Shown here piece by piece: positions 43,502-53,558 of a stretch of DNA of 64,000 nucleotides. The position numbers were made by a program, and so were the translations under genes. Position 1 is the stretch's first letter, and every line of letters starts with the position of its first letter. Source of the DNA: G963677325 sp963677325 (GTDB lineage: Bacteria; Bacteroidota; Bacteroidia; Bacteroidales; Prolixibacteraceae); contig CAXXGM010000008.1 in NCBI GenBank assembly GCA_963677325.2, forward strand, positions 62,001 to 126,000, read 5' to 3'. The notes beneath the pieces are model-generated. The model did no database searches. It was given only the letters and a program-made list of their open reading frames with translations, and was not told the origin of the DNA.

Positions 43502-44848
43502 TCAGCTGATTCCCGGGATGTTCATCCCTGTAATTTTACGGTAAAGATCGAGTGCATAAAGGTCGGTCATCCCCGATACAAAATCTACCATTGATTGTAT
43601 TCTGCTGTAAGTAGAGTCTCCGTTGTTTTTATATTGTGAGGGAACTAAGGAGAGTAATTTTTCTGACCAATAACTTCCAGGTTCCATAACCGCAGTAATA
43701 AACGTCTCCAGGAGGGTACCCAGTATTTTATAACCTGCAATTTCAATTTCAACGACGGAACGGTCATTGTAAATTTTCTCCCATGATAATTGTTTTATGA
43801 TGTTCATGGCTTTCCCGGAAGGATCTTCCAATCTGTGAAAAAGTGGTTCAATTTCTTCCCCGCTGGCGATACGCTCATAATCCCGGATAAATATATTCCC
43901 GCACTCTTTAGTGAGTTTCCCTATCACCATTGCTCTCAGATAAGCAACCCTCTCATTGAGATCCGTAACCACGTTCAGGTTTGATTCAATGTTGTTAAGA
44001 ATTCTGTTGTCTGAATCTTTGTCAAAAAAGGCCAGCAGCAACTCCTCTGTCTGTGGATAAGTGAGTATATTTAATTTATGAGCATCCTCCACATCCATCA
44101 CCTGGTAGCAAATGTCGTCGGCGGCCTCAACGAGGTAAACTAAAGGATGACGAAGGTATTTCAACGGATCGGAAGAGATCTGAATCAATCCAAGTTCTGA
44201 TGCAATTTTTCTGAATGTTTCTTTTTCGCTCTGAAAGAATCCGAATTTTTGTTTTCCGCCAGATAAGGATGATTCGTAGGGATATTTTACAAAACTTGCA
44301 ATGGTTGAATAAGTAAGGGTAAAACCGCCCGGTCTTTTCCCATTGAACTGATGAGTGAGCACGCGTAAGGCATTGGCATTTCCTTCAAAACAGATGAAAT
44401 CGTTCCATTCTTCAGAGGACATTTCTTCTTTGTATTTCAGACCTTTCCCTTTCCTGAAAAAATCGGCAACAGCGCTTTCTCCGGAATGTCCGAAGGGAGG
44501 GTTGCCAAGGTCATGGGCGAGGCAAGCTGCAGAAACGATTGAACCGATTTCGTTGATGACGTTATAAAGCGATCCGTTATTTTTTTTTCTCAATCCTGCA
44601 ATTACCAGATGAGCCAAGGATCTGCCCACACTGGCGACCTCAATCGAGTGAGTCAGCCTGTTATGAACAAAAATACTCCCCGGTAATGGGAAAACCTGTG
44701 TTTTATCCTGTAACCGGCGGAATGGAGAGGAGAAAATGATCCTGTCATAATCCCGCTGAAAGGTTGATCTGATATCATCTTTTTCCTGTGCAGGGCGTTC
44801 TTCAAGCCCCAAGCGGGAATCCGAGATGTACTTCTCCCATTTTACCAT
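43502..44848 (-). CDS. dgt: deoxyguanosinetriphosphate triphosphohydrolase-like protein (dGTPase)
   Basis: A 448-residue HD-domain phosphohydrolase that hydrolyses dNTPs, typically dGTP, to the nucleoside and triphosphate. The N-terminal R.DYDRIIFSSPFRRLQDKTQVF leads into the HD domain: H in RLTHSIEVASVG, HD in CLAHDLGNPPFGHSGE, and a later D in DDICYQVMD. Length fits the family. It would control dNTP pools and may also protect against phage DNA synthesis. The gene ends at the heptamer region, outside the repeat. Confidence 0.93.
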   Translation of the reverse strand: MVKWEKYISDSRLGLEERPAQEKDDIRSTFQRDYDRIIFSSPFRRLQDKTQVFPLPGSIFVHNRLTHSIEVASVGRSLAHLVIAGLRKKNNGSLYNVINEIGSIVSAACLAHDLGNPPFGHSGESAVADFFRKGKGLKYKEEMSSEEWNDFICFEGNANALRVLTHQFNGKRPGGFTLTYSTIASFVKYPYESSLSGGKQKFGFFQSEKETFRKIASELGLIQISSDPLKYLRHPLVYLVEAADDICYQVMDVEDAHKLNILTYPQTEELLLAFFDKDSDNRILNNIESNLNVVTDLNERVAYLRAMVIGKLTKECGNIFIRDYERIASGEEIEPLFHRLEDPSGKAMNIIKQLSWEKIYNDRSVVEIEIAGYKILGTLLETFITAVMEPGSYWSEKLLSLVPSQYKNNGDSTYSRIQSMVDFVSGMTDLYALDLYRKITGMNIPGIS

Positions 44849-44871
44849 TGTTAATTAAATTAAGATGTAAT

Positions 44872-45597
44872 TTAAAATCTTCCGATCTTCACTTTTTTTA
44901 ATTCTTTTTCCATTTCACAAATATCAGGAAAATAACGGGTCATAGTTGCTTTGAATTTGGCTCCGTGATTCGGAATCACCGTATGGACCAGTTCATGAAC
45001 AATAATGTAATCAATAACCCGGTCAGGTAAGCGCATCAGATTTAGATTAAGGTTTATGTTCTTAAGGCCGGAACAACTACCCCAGTTGGTCTTATTATTC
45101 TTTACCGTAACCTGTTTGATCGTGTAACCCAGGCTGGAAGCCAGCTGAGCAGCTCTTCCCGGAAGATATCTTTTCGCTTCGAATCTTAAAACGCCTTCAA
45201 TCGCTGTTTTTAATTTTTCCTGCATCAAAGGTGACTTCACGTCTTCTTCCATTGGAAAGAGAAGGCTGACATTGTTTTCTGCTTTTGTATACCTGATTCT
45301 CACTTTTTCAACCGGGGCGGGCACAACCTGATAATGAAAATTCCTTGTGTGGAATAGAATCCCGGGTTGAATAATGCCGGATGAACCTGTCTTTCTGGCG
45401 ATTTTTTGCAGTGTCAGTTTGACCCATTTTTTCTTCTCTTCAAGAAATCGCATGCCTGATTCAAAAGATGCTGTCCAGGGAATAGCTACTCTGACTTCTC
45501 CTCCTGATTTTATGGTTATTTTTACCCGGGTGGATCTTTTGTTACGGTAAATGGTAACAGGACCAACATCTTCGAGATCAATAATTTTTTCTGTCAT
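44872..45597 (-). CDS. YgjP-like zinc metallopeptidase (M48/DUF45 family)
   Basis: A 241-residue protein. Its C-terminal part holds the DUF45 signature: NNKTNWGSCSGLKNINLNLNLMRLPDRVIDYIIVHELVHTVIPNHGAKF, with HExxH (HELVH) and a third His in PNHGAKF as zinc ligands. The N-terminus is beta-rich. It is usually found near type I restriction genes or ATP-grasp genes in many genomes, but not closely here. Soluble; substrate unknown. Confidence 0.88.
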   Translation of the reverse strand: MTEKIIDLEDVGPVTIYRNKRSTRVKITIKSGGEVRVAIPWTASFESGMRFLEEKKKWVKLTLQKIARKTGSSGIIQPGILFHTRNFHYQVVPAPVEKVRIRYTKAENNVSLLFPMEEDVKSPLMQEKLKTAIEGVLRFEAKRYLPGRAAQLASSLGYTIKQVTVKNNKTNWGSCSGLKNINLNLNLMRLPDRVIDYIIVHELVHTVIPNHGAKFKATMTRYFPDICEMEKELKKVKIGRF

Positions 45598-45792
45598 CAG
45601 CTTTTAAAAACCAGAATTTTTTCTTCAGGTTGGTTAATGGCGTGAAATTAAATAATATTCCATAATTTACAACTTTCAATATTTTACTGTTTCGGGTAAT
45701 TATTTATCTGAAATTCTCGATTCTTTACGGCTTTCTTACTTATTTTGCATTTTAAAAGAATTCTTTATCAAATAATAAATATTTATTCAATA

Positions 45793-47061
45793 GTGAATAT
45801 ACTAATCATTGGTTCAGGAGGCAGAGAACATGCGTTTGCATGGAAGATCAGTCAGAGTCCGAAAGTAAATAAACTGTTTATTGCACCTGGGAATGCAGGC
45901 ACTTCCGCGTGCGGAACAAATCTTGAGATAAATGTTTCCGATTTCAAAGCTATTGGTGACTCAGTTGCTGAAAACCAAATTGAAATGGTCATTGTCGGAC
46001 CCGAAGTTCCTCTGGTTGAAGGTATTCATGATTATTTTCTTGCTGACGAAAATCTCAGATCCATTCCTGTAATTGGTCCTGTAAAAAGAGGCGCCATGCT
46101 GGAGGGCAGCAAGGATTTTGCAAAGGAATTTATGTCCAGATACCGGATCCCTACCGCCAGATATCTTTCTGTTAATTCGGGTAATGTGGAAGAGGGAATT
46201 TCTTTCTTACGGTCACTAAAAGCTCCCTATGTCCTTAAGGCTGATGGATTGGCTGCCGGGAAAGGAGTGCTGATTGTTGAGGATTTGGGAGAGGCTGAAG
46301 GTCTTCTTCATGAAATGCTTGGCGGAATGTTTGGATCAGCCAGTAAGACAGTTGTCATCGAAGAATTTCTGAAAGGAGTTGAGTGTTCTGTTTTTGTTCT
46401 CACGGATGGAAAGACTTATAAAATACTTCCCGAAGCAAAGGATTACAAGAGAATTGGCGAAGGTGATACCGGTCCAAATACCGGAGGAATGGGTGCTGTT
46501 TCTCCGGTGCCATTTGTTACGAGGGAGTTTATGAGTAAGGTTGAGGAAAGGATTATTAAACCGACCATCTCCGGGTTGAAAGAAGAAGGAATCAAATACA
46601 AAGGTTTTATTTTTCTTGGTCTGATTAATGTCGACGGGGAGCCTTTCCTGATTGAATACAATGTCAGGATGGGTGATCCTGAAACGGAAGCTGTCATAAT
46701 GCGGATCAAATCAGATCTGCTGGATTTAATGGAAGGAGTGGCCAATGAAAATCTTTCAGAAAAGGAGATGGAAATTGATCCGCAATCTGCTGTTACTATA
46801 ATGCTTGTTTCGGGAGGATATCCGGGTAATTATGAAAAGGGGAAAACAATCACTCATCTTGATCAGGTTAAGAATAGTGTTGTTTTTCATGCGGGAACCA
46901 CCTTATCCGGGAATCAAATATTATCAAACGGAGGTCGTGTGTTGTCGGTAAGTTCACTTGGTAATAATTTTCATGAAGCGCTGAGGACTTCTTACCGCAA
47001 TGCAGAAAAAATCCATTTCGAAGGAATGTATTATCGTCGTGATCTGGGATTTGATCTGTAA
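45793..47061 (+). CDS. purD: phosphoribosylamine-glycine ligase
   Basis: A ~422-residue ATP-grasp enzyme that joins glycine to 5-phosphoribosylamine, step two of purine synthesis. N-terminal NILIIGSGGREHAFAWK, ATP-grasp core LKADGLAAGKGV, and the conserved GDTGPNTGGMGAVSPVP and EYNVRMGDPETEAVIMRI. The frame is open from 45745, but the family start is Met/Val-NILIIGSGGREHA, so GTG at 45793 is chosen. DUF6427 follows 39 bases downstream and may be co-transcribed. Confidence 0.95.
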   Translation: MNILIIGSGGREHAFAWKISQSPKVNKLFIAPGNAGTSACGTNLEINVSDFKAIGDSVAENQIEMVIVGPEVPLVEGIHDYFLADENLRSIPVIGPVKRGAMLEGSKDFAKEFMSRYRIPTARYLSVNSGNVEEGISFLRSLKAPYVLKADGLAAGKGVLIVEDLGEAEGLLHEMLGGMFGSASKTVVIEEFLKGVECSVFVLTDGKTYKILPEAKDYKRIGEGDTGPNTGGMGAVSPVPFVTREFMSKVEERIIKPTISGLKEEGIKYKGFIFLGLINVDGEPFLIEYNVRMGDPETEAVIMRIKSDLLDLMEGVANENLSEKEMEIDPQSAVTIMLVSGGYPGNYEKGKTITHLDQVKNSVVFHAGTTLSGNQILSNGGRVLSVSSLGNNFHEALRTSYRNAEKIHFEGMYYRRDLGFDL

Positions 47062-47100
47062 ATTGATAAGGAGAAATGAGGCTAAATTTCAATAATTGAT

Positions 47101-48102
47101 ATGCTCCTGAGATTTATTAGAAGATATGATTTGCTGATTTCACTTTTAATCCCGGTGATAGGAATATTGCTGTGGTACAAAAGTTTTCAAAGTCCTCCGG
47201 GAGTCGTAGGTTTTAACAGAGACGGGGTGATGCCTCTTTACGGCATAATAAAGGATCTGATGAAGGATTTACCATTCTGGCAGGTTCTGGTAAGTTTTAT
47301 ACTCGTTTTAGTAAATTGTTTTTTAATTGCACGGATCAGCTCCTCTTTTGTTTTGTTTAAAAAGGGCTCGCACCTGCCTGGAATTATCTATCTGTTTGTG
47401 ATCTCCTCGTGGAAAGATATTCAAACTCTTCATCCTGTTCATTTTGCCACTTTATGCATCCTGATTTCAATCTTTTATATTTTTAATACCTATCAAAAGG
47501 AGCTTGAGATTTCATTTACATTCAATGCATCCTTTTTCCTGTCAGTGGCTTCAATGTTTTATCTTCCGTCGGCCATTCTGCTGCCAATGATTTGGATCAG
47601 TATTTTTATACTTCAGAAAAGTGATAACTGGAGATTGCTTCTGGTACCGTCCTTTGGATTTATTGTTCCATGGCTTTTCCTGCTTTCCATTGCTTTTATG
47701 AATGATACCTTTGGAAATTTAATCTCCACATTAAACGGAATCATATGGGCAGAAAACAACGGTTATTTATTTAATCCTTTTTTCCTGGCTATCTCAGCAT
47801 TTATGGTCTTATTGATGCTGCTCGGAACTTTTTCATTCCTTAGTTCCTATCAATATATTAAAGTAAGTTCAAGAAAATTTTTCGTTGTATTTTATTGGAT
47901 GCTTGCCATCATAGGAATTTCGGCCATTTCTTTTTCCACCATCGGTATTGAGGTGGTTGCTTTAGCCACCATCCCCTCCGCATTTTTGATTTCTATCTTC
48001 TTTCTCTCGGGTGAGAAATATTTGTGGAAAGAAATTATTTTCTTTTTATTTCTTCTGCTTCTTGTTTATAAAAATCTGTACCAGACTTCTTTTTTATATT
48101 AA
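47101..48102 (+). CDS. polytopic membrane protein (DUF6427-like)
   Basis: A 333-residue protein with about ten hydrophobic segments and almost no soluble domain (opening RRYDLLISLLIPVIGILLWYKSFQSPPGV; later YIFNTYQKELEISFTFNASFFLSVASMFYLPSAILL). It resembles the Bacteroidota family often annotated as DUF6427. Location is the inner membrane. It may be co-transcribed with purD. Function unknown; no transporter motif is recognised. Confidence 0.75.
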   Translation: MLLRFIRRYDLLISLLIPVIGILLWYKSFQSPPGVVGFNRDGVMPLYGIIKDLMKDLPFWQVLVSFILVLVNCFLIARISSSFVLFKKGSHLPGIIYLFVISSWKDIQTLHPVHFATLCILISIFYIFNTYQKELEISFTFNASFFLSVASMFYLPSAILLPMIWISIFILQKSDNWRLLLVPSFGFIVPWLFLLSIAFMNDTFGNLISTLNGIIWAENNGYLFNPFFLAISAFMVLLMLLGTFSFLSSYQYIKVSSRKFFVVFYWMLAIIGISAISFSTIGIEVVALATIPSAFLISIFFLSGEKYLWKEIIFFLFLLLLVYKNLYQTSFLY

Positions 48103-48145
48103 GAAATCGTCCGATTGCTGCAAGAGAATTATTATTCTCAGTAAC

Positions 48146-48928
48146 TCAATCAGGGAAATAGCCTTTTATTATTCCTCTTTTGGAATCCTTTAGAAAGAGA
48201 AGGATTTCATCCCTTTCGGTCGAGGCAGGCATCTCAGCCTCAACTACTTCAAGTGCCTGAGTGTTGTTATATCCTTTTTGATAAATGATCCGGTAAATAT
48301 CCTGAATTTGGCAGATCGTTTCATTAGAAAAATCCCGGCGGCGCAGTCCGATAGAATTTACTCCGGCGTAGGATAAAGGTTCTCTTCCGGCTTTAATATA
48401 AGGGGGGACATCTTTCCTGACCAAGGCTCCTCCGGATAACATCACATGTTTGCCGATGTGACAAAATTGATGGACGCCTGATTGGCCCCCCAGGATGGCA
48501 TAATCATCGATGATTACTTCTCCGGCAAGACCTGTGTAACTGGAGATGATCACATTATTGCCGATGAAACAATCGTGTGCAACGTGAACATAAGCCATAA
48601 TCAGGCAATTTTTTCCGATAACGGTTTTATTTTTGGCAGCTGTTCCCTTGTGCACCGTGACGTATTCCCTGATGATGGTATTATCTCCAATCTCCACCAT
48701 GGAATATTCTCCCCTGAATTTTAAATCCTGTGGATCTCCTCCAATCACGGCACCGGGAAATACTTTGCAATTCTTACCTATTCTTGTACCTGGCAAAATC
48801 ACTGCGTTGGGTCCGATATAGGTCCCTTCTCCGATTACAACATCAGATCCAATGGTTGCGAAAGGTTCAATAACCACCCCCTCCGCAATCTTAGCCTCGG
48901 GATGTATATTTGCAAATGGTTGATTCAT
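48146..48928 (-). CDS. lpxA: UDP-N-acetylglucosamine acyltransferase
   Basis: A 260-residue left-handed beta-helix protein made of hexapeptide repeats (IAEGVVIEPFATIGSDVVIGEGTYIGPNAVI ...) with the catalytic His in VHVAHDCFIGN and the family segment GLRRRDFS. It performs the first acylation of lipid A synthesis. Followed upstream by lpxC/fabZ and lpxD on the same strand, forming a lipid A operon. Confidence 0.95.
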   Translation of the reverse strand: MNQPFANIHPEAKIAEGVVIEPFATIGSDVVIGEGTYIGPNAVILPGTRIGKNCKVFPGAVIGGDPQDLKFRGEYSMVEIGDNTIIREYVTVHKGTAAKNKTVIGKNCLIMAYVHVAHDCFIGNNVIISSYTGLAGEVIIDDYAILGGQSGVHQFCHIGKHVMLSGGALVRKDVPPYIKAGREPLSYAGVNSIGLRRRDFSNETICQIQDIYRIIYQKGYNNTQALEVVEAEMPASTERDEILLFLKDSKRGIIKGYFPD

Positions 48929-48969
48929 TAATTCTAATTTAAAATGGCTTTTTAAAACCAGCGGAATTA

Positions 48970-50364
48970 TTATTTGTTTTTTGCTATCTGAGCCATAAAC
49001 TCACCTTCACAAACTACCTGGTCACCGACGAATGCGATAGCCCGCATATTGGCAATTCCTCGCCTGATTGCACCAAGAAGTTTTAATTTAAAGATCAGGG
49101 TATCTCCGGGTACAACTTTTTTTCGAAATTTAATGTTGTCCATTGTCATAAAGTAAGTGGAATAGTTCCCATCACTTGGCTGGGAGCTGATCACAAAAAC
49201 ACCTCCGCATTGAGCCATGGCTTCAATGATCAGTACTCCTGGCATCACAGGCTCTGCCGGGAAATGGCCCACGAAAAAAGGTTCGTTCATGGTCACATTT
49301 TTAATCCCCACAATGTAATCACTTCCTTTTTCTATAATTTTGTCCACAAGCAGGAAAGGATTACGATGCGGCAGCATCTTCTTGATCTGATTTACATCAA
49401 AGAGCGGTACTTTATTGGGATCATAGATTGGAACAGTATTTTCAGAAAGACTCTTCAGATATTCTTTTTGAAGTATTTTCGTAAATTCAGTATTTGGCCC
49501 ATGTCCGGGTCTTTTGGCAATGATTCTTCCCTTTATTCTTCTCCCGAGTAATGAAATATCTCCAATCACATCAAGCACTTTATGTCTTGCGCATTCATTG
49601 TCAAAATGAAGTTTAAGATTATTGAGAATACCTATTTCATTAACGACAATGTGTTTTTGGTTGAAAAGATCAGCGATTCTGTCCAATTCGGTTTGCGGCA
49701 TTGCCTGATCCATGATCACGATGGCATTATCCAGATCCCCTCCTTTTACCAGGTTGTTTTTCAGAAGCATTTCAAGCTCGCGGACAAAAACAAATGTACG
49801 ACAGGGAGCTATTTCGTGAGCAAAATCCGAGGTGTCGTTATACGAAGCAAATTGATTCCCAAGAACCACTGAATTATAAGATATCAGAACATCCAGGCTG
49901 AAATGGTCATCCGGATAAGCAATAAGTTCTGTACCAGTTTCCGGATTTTTATAGACAATTTTTTTTCTTATCTCAAAATATTCCCTTTCGGCGTTCTGGT
50001 CAACAATACCGGCTTGTTTCAGCGCTGCAACAAAGGGAGCAGAACTTCCATTCATGATGGGGGCCTCCGGACCGTTAATTTCAATCAGGATGTTATCAAG
50101 ATCAGCACCGAATAAAGCCGCCATTACATGTTCAATGGTACTTATGCTGACTTCTCCTTCCTTTAACACAGTTCCCCGTGAAGTGCCTTTCACTTTTGAA
50201 ATATTGGCCTCTATGATGGGTTGATCTTCCAGGTCAGTCCTTTTGAATTTAAATCCAAAATTTTCCGGCGCTGGTTTGAAAGTTAATTTCACCTCAACTC
50301 CGGTGTGAAGACCTTTCCCTGATATTGATATCTCCCTTTCAATGGTTTTCTGCTGTACACTCAT
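48970..50364 (-). CDS. lpxC/fabZ: bifunctional UDP-3-O-acyl-GlcNAc deacetylase / 3-hydroxyacyl-ACP dehydratase (LpxC-FabZ fusion)
   Basis: 464 residues. The first ~300 are LpxC, the zinc deacetylase that commits to lipid A, with STIEHVMAALFG and FDNECARHKVLDVIGD holding zinc-binding His and Asp. The last ~150 are FabZ, the dehydratase of fatty acid elongation, with HRNPFLLVDKI and GHFPAEPVMPGVLIIEAMAQ (catalytic His and Glu). The fusion is a marker of Bacteroidota and relatives. It lies between lpxA and lpxD, all on the minus strand. Confidence 0.96.
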   Translation of the reverse strand: MSVQQKTIEREISISGKGLHTGVEVKLTFKPAPENFGFKFKRTDLEDQPIIEANISKVKGTSRGTVLKEGEVSISTIEHVMAALFGADLDNILIEINGPEAPIMNGSSAPFVAALKQAGIVDQNAEREYFEIRKKIVYKNPETGTELIAYPDDHFSLDVLISYNSVVLGNQFASYNDTSDFAHEIAPCRTFVFVRELEMLLKNNLVKGGDLDNAIVIMDQAMPQTELDRIADLFNQKHIVVNEIGILNNLKLHFDNECARHKVLDVIGDISLLGRRIKGRIIAKRPGHGPNTEFTKILQKEYLKSLSENTVPIYDPNKVPLFDVNQIKKMLPHRNPFLLVDKIIEKGSDYIVGIKNVTMNEPFFVGHFPAEPVMPGVLIIEAMAQCGGVFVISSQPSDGNYSTYFMTMDNIKFRKKVVPGDTLIFKLKLLGAIRRGIANMRAIAFVGDQVVCEGEFMAQIAKNK

Positions 50365-50461
50365 TTTTTGATGAAGTTTTCTCCGTATTCAGTCCTCTTT
50401 ATCAGATGACAGATTATTCGTATTTTTAGGTTTAAAATGGCAAAAGTATATAAATCAATGA

Positions 50462-51502
50462 TTATTTGTTCTTTTCTTCAATTTCCTTCAGACGTTTTTC
50501 TAATTGGATCAGATCATTTCTAAGTTGAGGCAGATTACGAATAATTGAATAGGATTTTAATGCTGATTTCAATTCTGAAGCAGGACTTCCCAGCAAGGTA
50601 GAACCTGGTGCTACTGAAGACATTATTCCCGATTGTGGTCCTATTTTGGATCCTTCGCCAATCGTAGTATGTCCTGAAATTCCAGCCTGACCACCAAAAA
50701 CGCAGTTTTTCTCAACTTTTGTTGTACCGGCTATTCCGACCTGAGCAGCCATAACTGTATTTTCCCCGATTTCACAGTTATGTCCAATCTGAATCAGATT
50801 ATCCAGTTTAACCCCTTTCCCGATGATAGTAGATCCGATGGTTGCAGAATCAATTGTGGTATTAGCTCCGATTTCAACATCATCTTCCAAAATAACATTC
50901 CCGACCTGAGCGATTTTTGTATAAGTTCCGTCTGAATTGGGAGCAAACCCAAATCCATCGGCGCCGATTACGACTCCTGAGTGGAGAATGCACGAGGAAC
51001 CGATCAAACAATCTGCATATATTTTTACACCTGAATAAAGAATGGTGTTATCTCCAATCTTTACGTTGTCTCCGAGATAAACATGGGGATAAATCTTTAC
51101 CCCATGGCCTACTTTAACATTATTCCCTATGTAAGCGAAAGCTCCGACATAGACTCCTTCTCCGATGGCAGCCGAGGAACTGATGTAGCTTGGCTGTTCG
51201 ATTCCTTTTTTCTCAGCTTTAGTCTGATTATAAAAATCCAATAGCCTGGCAAGGGAAGCGTAGGCATTATCAACACGGATCAGTGTGCAGTTGATCTGTT
51301 TTTCAGGTTTAAAATCTCTATTGACAATAACGACTGAGGCTCTGGTATCGTATATGTATTTGGAATAGGCTGGATTCGATAGAAATGAAAGAGTTCCTTC
51401 CACTCCCTGATCGATTTTGGAAATATTGTTTACAGTGACAGATTCATCACCCTCAACTTCTCCTCCAAGTAATTTTGCAATATCAGAAGCCGAAAACTCC
51501 AT
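50462..51502 (-). CDS. lpxD: UDP-3-O-(3-hydroxyacyl)glucosamine N-acyltransferase
   Basis: A 346-residue protein: an N-terminal uridine-binding domain (SASDIAKLLGGEVEGD ... FLSNPAYSKYIYDTRASVVIV) and a hexapeptide-repeat beta-helix with catalytic His in LIQIGHNCEIG. C-terminal coiled coil (RNDLIQLEKRLKEIEEKNK). It adds the second acyl chain in lipid A synthesis. First gene of the lpxD-lpxC/fabZ-lpxA unit. Confidence 0.95.
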   Translation of the reverse strand: MEFSASDIAKLLGGEVEGDESVTVNNISKIDQGVEGTLSFLSNPAYSKYIYDTRASVVIVNRDFKPEKQINCTLIRVDNAYASLARLLDFYNQTKAEKKGIEQPSYISSSAAIGEGVYVGAFAYIGNNVKVGHGVKIYPHVYLGDNVKIGDNTILYSGVKIYADCLIGSSCILHSGVVIGADGFGFAPNSDGTYTKIAQVGNVILEDDVEIGANTTIDSATIGSTIIGKGVKLDNLIQIGHNCEIGENTVMAAQVGIAGTTKVEKNCVFGGQAGISGHTTIGEGSKIGPQSGIMSSVAPGSTLLGSPASELKSALKSYSIIRNLPQLRNDLIQLEKRLKEIEEKNK

Positions 51503-51755
51503 GATTCAAATTTTAAATTTTGCTGCAAAAATAATTAATATTAATTACCTTGAAACTCTTTTGAGTGTACACAAGGTAAATGTTTTTTCCCTGGATACCT
51601 CTGGTGAGGGAAGTTATCAGTTATTTTGGGGTGTGACATCTGACTTCCGGATTAATTCTCTGCCAAATTGTTTTTTTTCCTCAAAGGATTTTTCCTCTCT
51701 CTATTTACAACTTCCTCATTTAAAAAACTCTAAATTCGATTAGATTTAAATAAAA

Positions 51756-51787
51756 TTTGTTTTATTGTATTGGATTATATATTTTTG
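51756..51787 (+). promoter_or_regulatory. promoter of the rimP-nusA-infB operon
   Basis: TTTG at 51756-51759, a 20-base spacer, and TATTTTTG at 51780-51787 fit the Bacteroidota promoter pattern. Transcription would begin near 51794. This supports the rimP start at 51848 rather than the upstream frame opening at 51770. Confidence 0.7.
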
Positions 51788-51847
51788 CACCGGAGAATAA
51801 TCGAAGGATTAGGGGATATGAAGTCCCCTATTTTATTGATAGTAATA

Positions 51848-52306
51848 ATGATAAGTAAGGAGAAAATTCAATATTTGGTTGATCAGGTGCTCTCAGAGGC
51901 TATGTTTATTGTAGATATTACTGTAAAAACCGGCAATTCGATTGAAGTATTGGTTGACAGTGATAATGGAATAAGCATTGACGAATGCATACAGATCAGC
52001 CGTCATATTGAACAGAATCTGGACAGGGATGTAGAAGATTTTTCACTTGAAGTTTCTTCACCCGGTCTTTCGCAGCCCTTTAAGCATTTGCGCCAGTATC
52101 AGAAAAATATTGGTAAAAAGATAGAGTTGGTAGCCCGGACAGGAGAAAAAGAAGAAGGAATATTGAAATCCGTTAATGACATGGGCATCGAATTGGATGT
52201 TATTGCAAAAGAAAAAATTAATGGCGCTAAAATTCCGGTCACAAAATCCAAAGCTTATTCTTACGAACAGATTAAGACAGTTAAATTAGTAATTTCCTTT
52301 AAATGA
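51848..52306 (+). CDS. rimP: ribosome maturation factor RimP
   Basis: A 152-residue cytosolic factor for 30S subunit assembly. The N-terminal domain has MISKEKIQYLVDQVLSEAMFIVDITVK; the central segment DNGISIDECIQISRHIEQNLD and VEDFSLEVSSPGLSQPFKHLRQY match the family. The open frame extends to 51770, but that lies at or before the predicted transcription start. It sits immediately before nusA and infB, the standard order. Confidence 0.93.
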   Translation: MISKEKIQYLVDQVLSEAMFIVDITVKTGNSIEVLVDSDNGISIDECIQISRHIEQNLDRDVEDFSLEVSSPGLSQPFKHLRQYQKNIGKKIELVARTGEKEEGILKSVNDMGIELDVIAKEKINGAKIPVTKSKAYSYEQIKTVKLVISFK

Positions 52307-52318
52307 AATCCTGAAGAT

Positions 52319-53557
52319 ATGGACAACCTGAATTTGATTGACACGTTTTCGGAATTTAAAGACCTGAAAAGCATTGACCGGGCCACGATGATGAGTGTTC
52401 TGGAAGATTCCTTTCGCAGTGTGCTTCAGAAACAATTTGGTACGGACGAAAATTTTGATGTGATCATTAATCCTGATAAAGGGGACTTTGAAATTTGGCG
52501 TAACCGGATGGTCGTTGAAGATGATGAATTTACCGATCCAAATCTTCAAATCACACTCACCCAGGCCAAAAGAATTGACGAAGACTATGAAGTAGGTGAG
52601 GAGGTCACAGACGAGGTGAAATTCGCTGACTTTGGGAGAAGAGCGATTCTGAATCTTCGCCAGAACCTTGCTACACGCATTCTGGAGCTGGAGAAGGATA
52701 ATGTTTACACTCAATATAAGAACAAGATTGGGGAAATAGTAACCGGTGAAGTTTATCAGATCTGGAAACGCGAATTATTGCTTTTGGATGATGAAGGGAA
52801 TGAGCTTCTTTTACCCAAAACGGAACAGATTCCTACCGATTTCTTCCGTAAGGGAGACAGTGTCCGGGCGGTGATCATTAAAGTGGAAATGAGGAATAAC
52901 AGCCCTTATATCATTTTATCCCGTACCTCTCCAATATTTCTCGAGAGGCTTTTCGAACTGGAAGTACCGGAAATTTTTGATGGATTAATCACTATAAAAA
53001 AGATTGTCCGCGTACCGGGAGAAAGGGCCAAGGTGGCAGTGGAATCATACGATGAGCGGGTGGACCCTGTTGGCGCATGCGTAGGAATGAAAGGGTCCCG
53101 TATTCATGGAATTGTAAGGGAATTGAGAAATGAAAATATTGATATAATAAATTTTACAAATAATACGCAGTTATATATTCAGAGGGCTTTGAATCCCGCT
53201 AAAATTTCTTCAATAAAACTCTACGCTGATAACAGGGCCGATGTGTTTCTTAAACCGGAAGAAGTATCTTTAGCCATTGGTAAGGGCGGTCTTAATATTA
53301 AACTGGCAAGCCAGCTGACTGGTTATAACATCGATGTCTATCGCGACCGTGACGCAGTGGATGAGGAAGATGTTAATCTGGATGAATTTGCTGATGAAAT
53401 TGAAGGCTGGATTATTGACGAATTGAAGTCTATAGGATGTGATACAGCCAAGAATGTATTAAGTATTTCACGGGAAGATCTGATTAAACGCACAGATCTG
53501 GAAGAAGAGACTATTGATGAAGTGCTTCGGATCTTTAAAACCGAGTTCGAATCTTAA
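52319..53557 (+). CDS. nusA: transcription termination/antitermination factor NusA
   Basis: A 412-residue RNA-polymerase-associated factor: NusA N-terminal domain, an S1 domain (GEIVTGEVYQIWKRELLLLDDEGNELLLPKTEQIP), and two KH domains (DPVGACVGMKGSRIHGIVREL and SLAIGKGGLNIKLASQLTGYNIDVY), followed by a short acidic helical tail. It lacks long C-terminal AR repeats, as usual outside Proteobacteria. Starts 12 bases after rimP. Confidence 0.95.
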   Translation: MDNLNLIDTFSEFKDLKSIDRATMMSVLEDSFRSVLQKQFGTDENFDVIINPDKGDFEIWRNRMVVEDDEFTDPNLQITLTQAKRIDEDYEVGEEVTDEVKFADFGRRAILNLRQNLATRILELEKDNVYTQYKNKIGEIVTGEVYQIWKRELLLLDDEGNELLLPKTEQIPTDFFRKGDSVRAVIIKVEMRNNSPYIILSRTSPIFLERLFELEVPEIFDGLITIKKIVRVPGERAKVAVESYDERVDPVGACVGMKGSRIHGIVRELRNENIDIINFTNNTQLYIQRALNPAKISSIKLYADNRADVFLKPEEVSLAIGKGGLNIKLASQLTGYNIDVYRDRDAVDEEDVNLDEFADEIEGWIIDELKSIGCDTAKNVLSISREDLIKRTDLEEETIDEVLRIFKTEFES

Positions 53558-53558
53558 T

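Noticed and set aside
51417..51743. 108-residue plus-strand open frame
   Set aside because: Antisense to the start of lpxD and reaching into the rimP upstream region; composition not protein-like.
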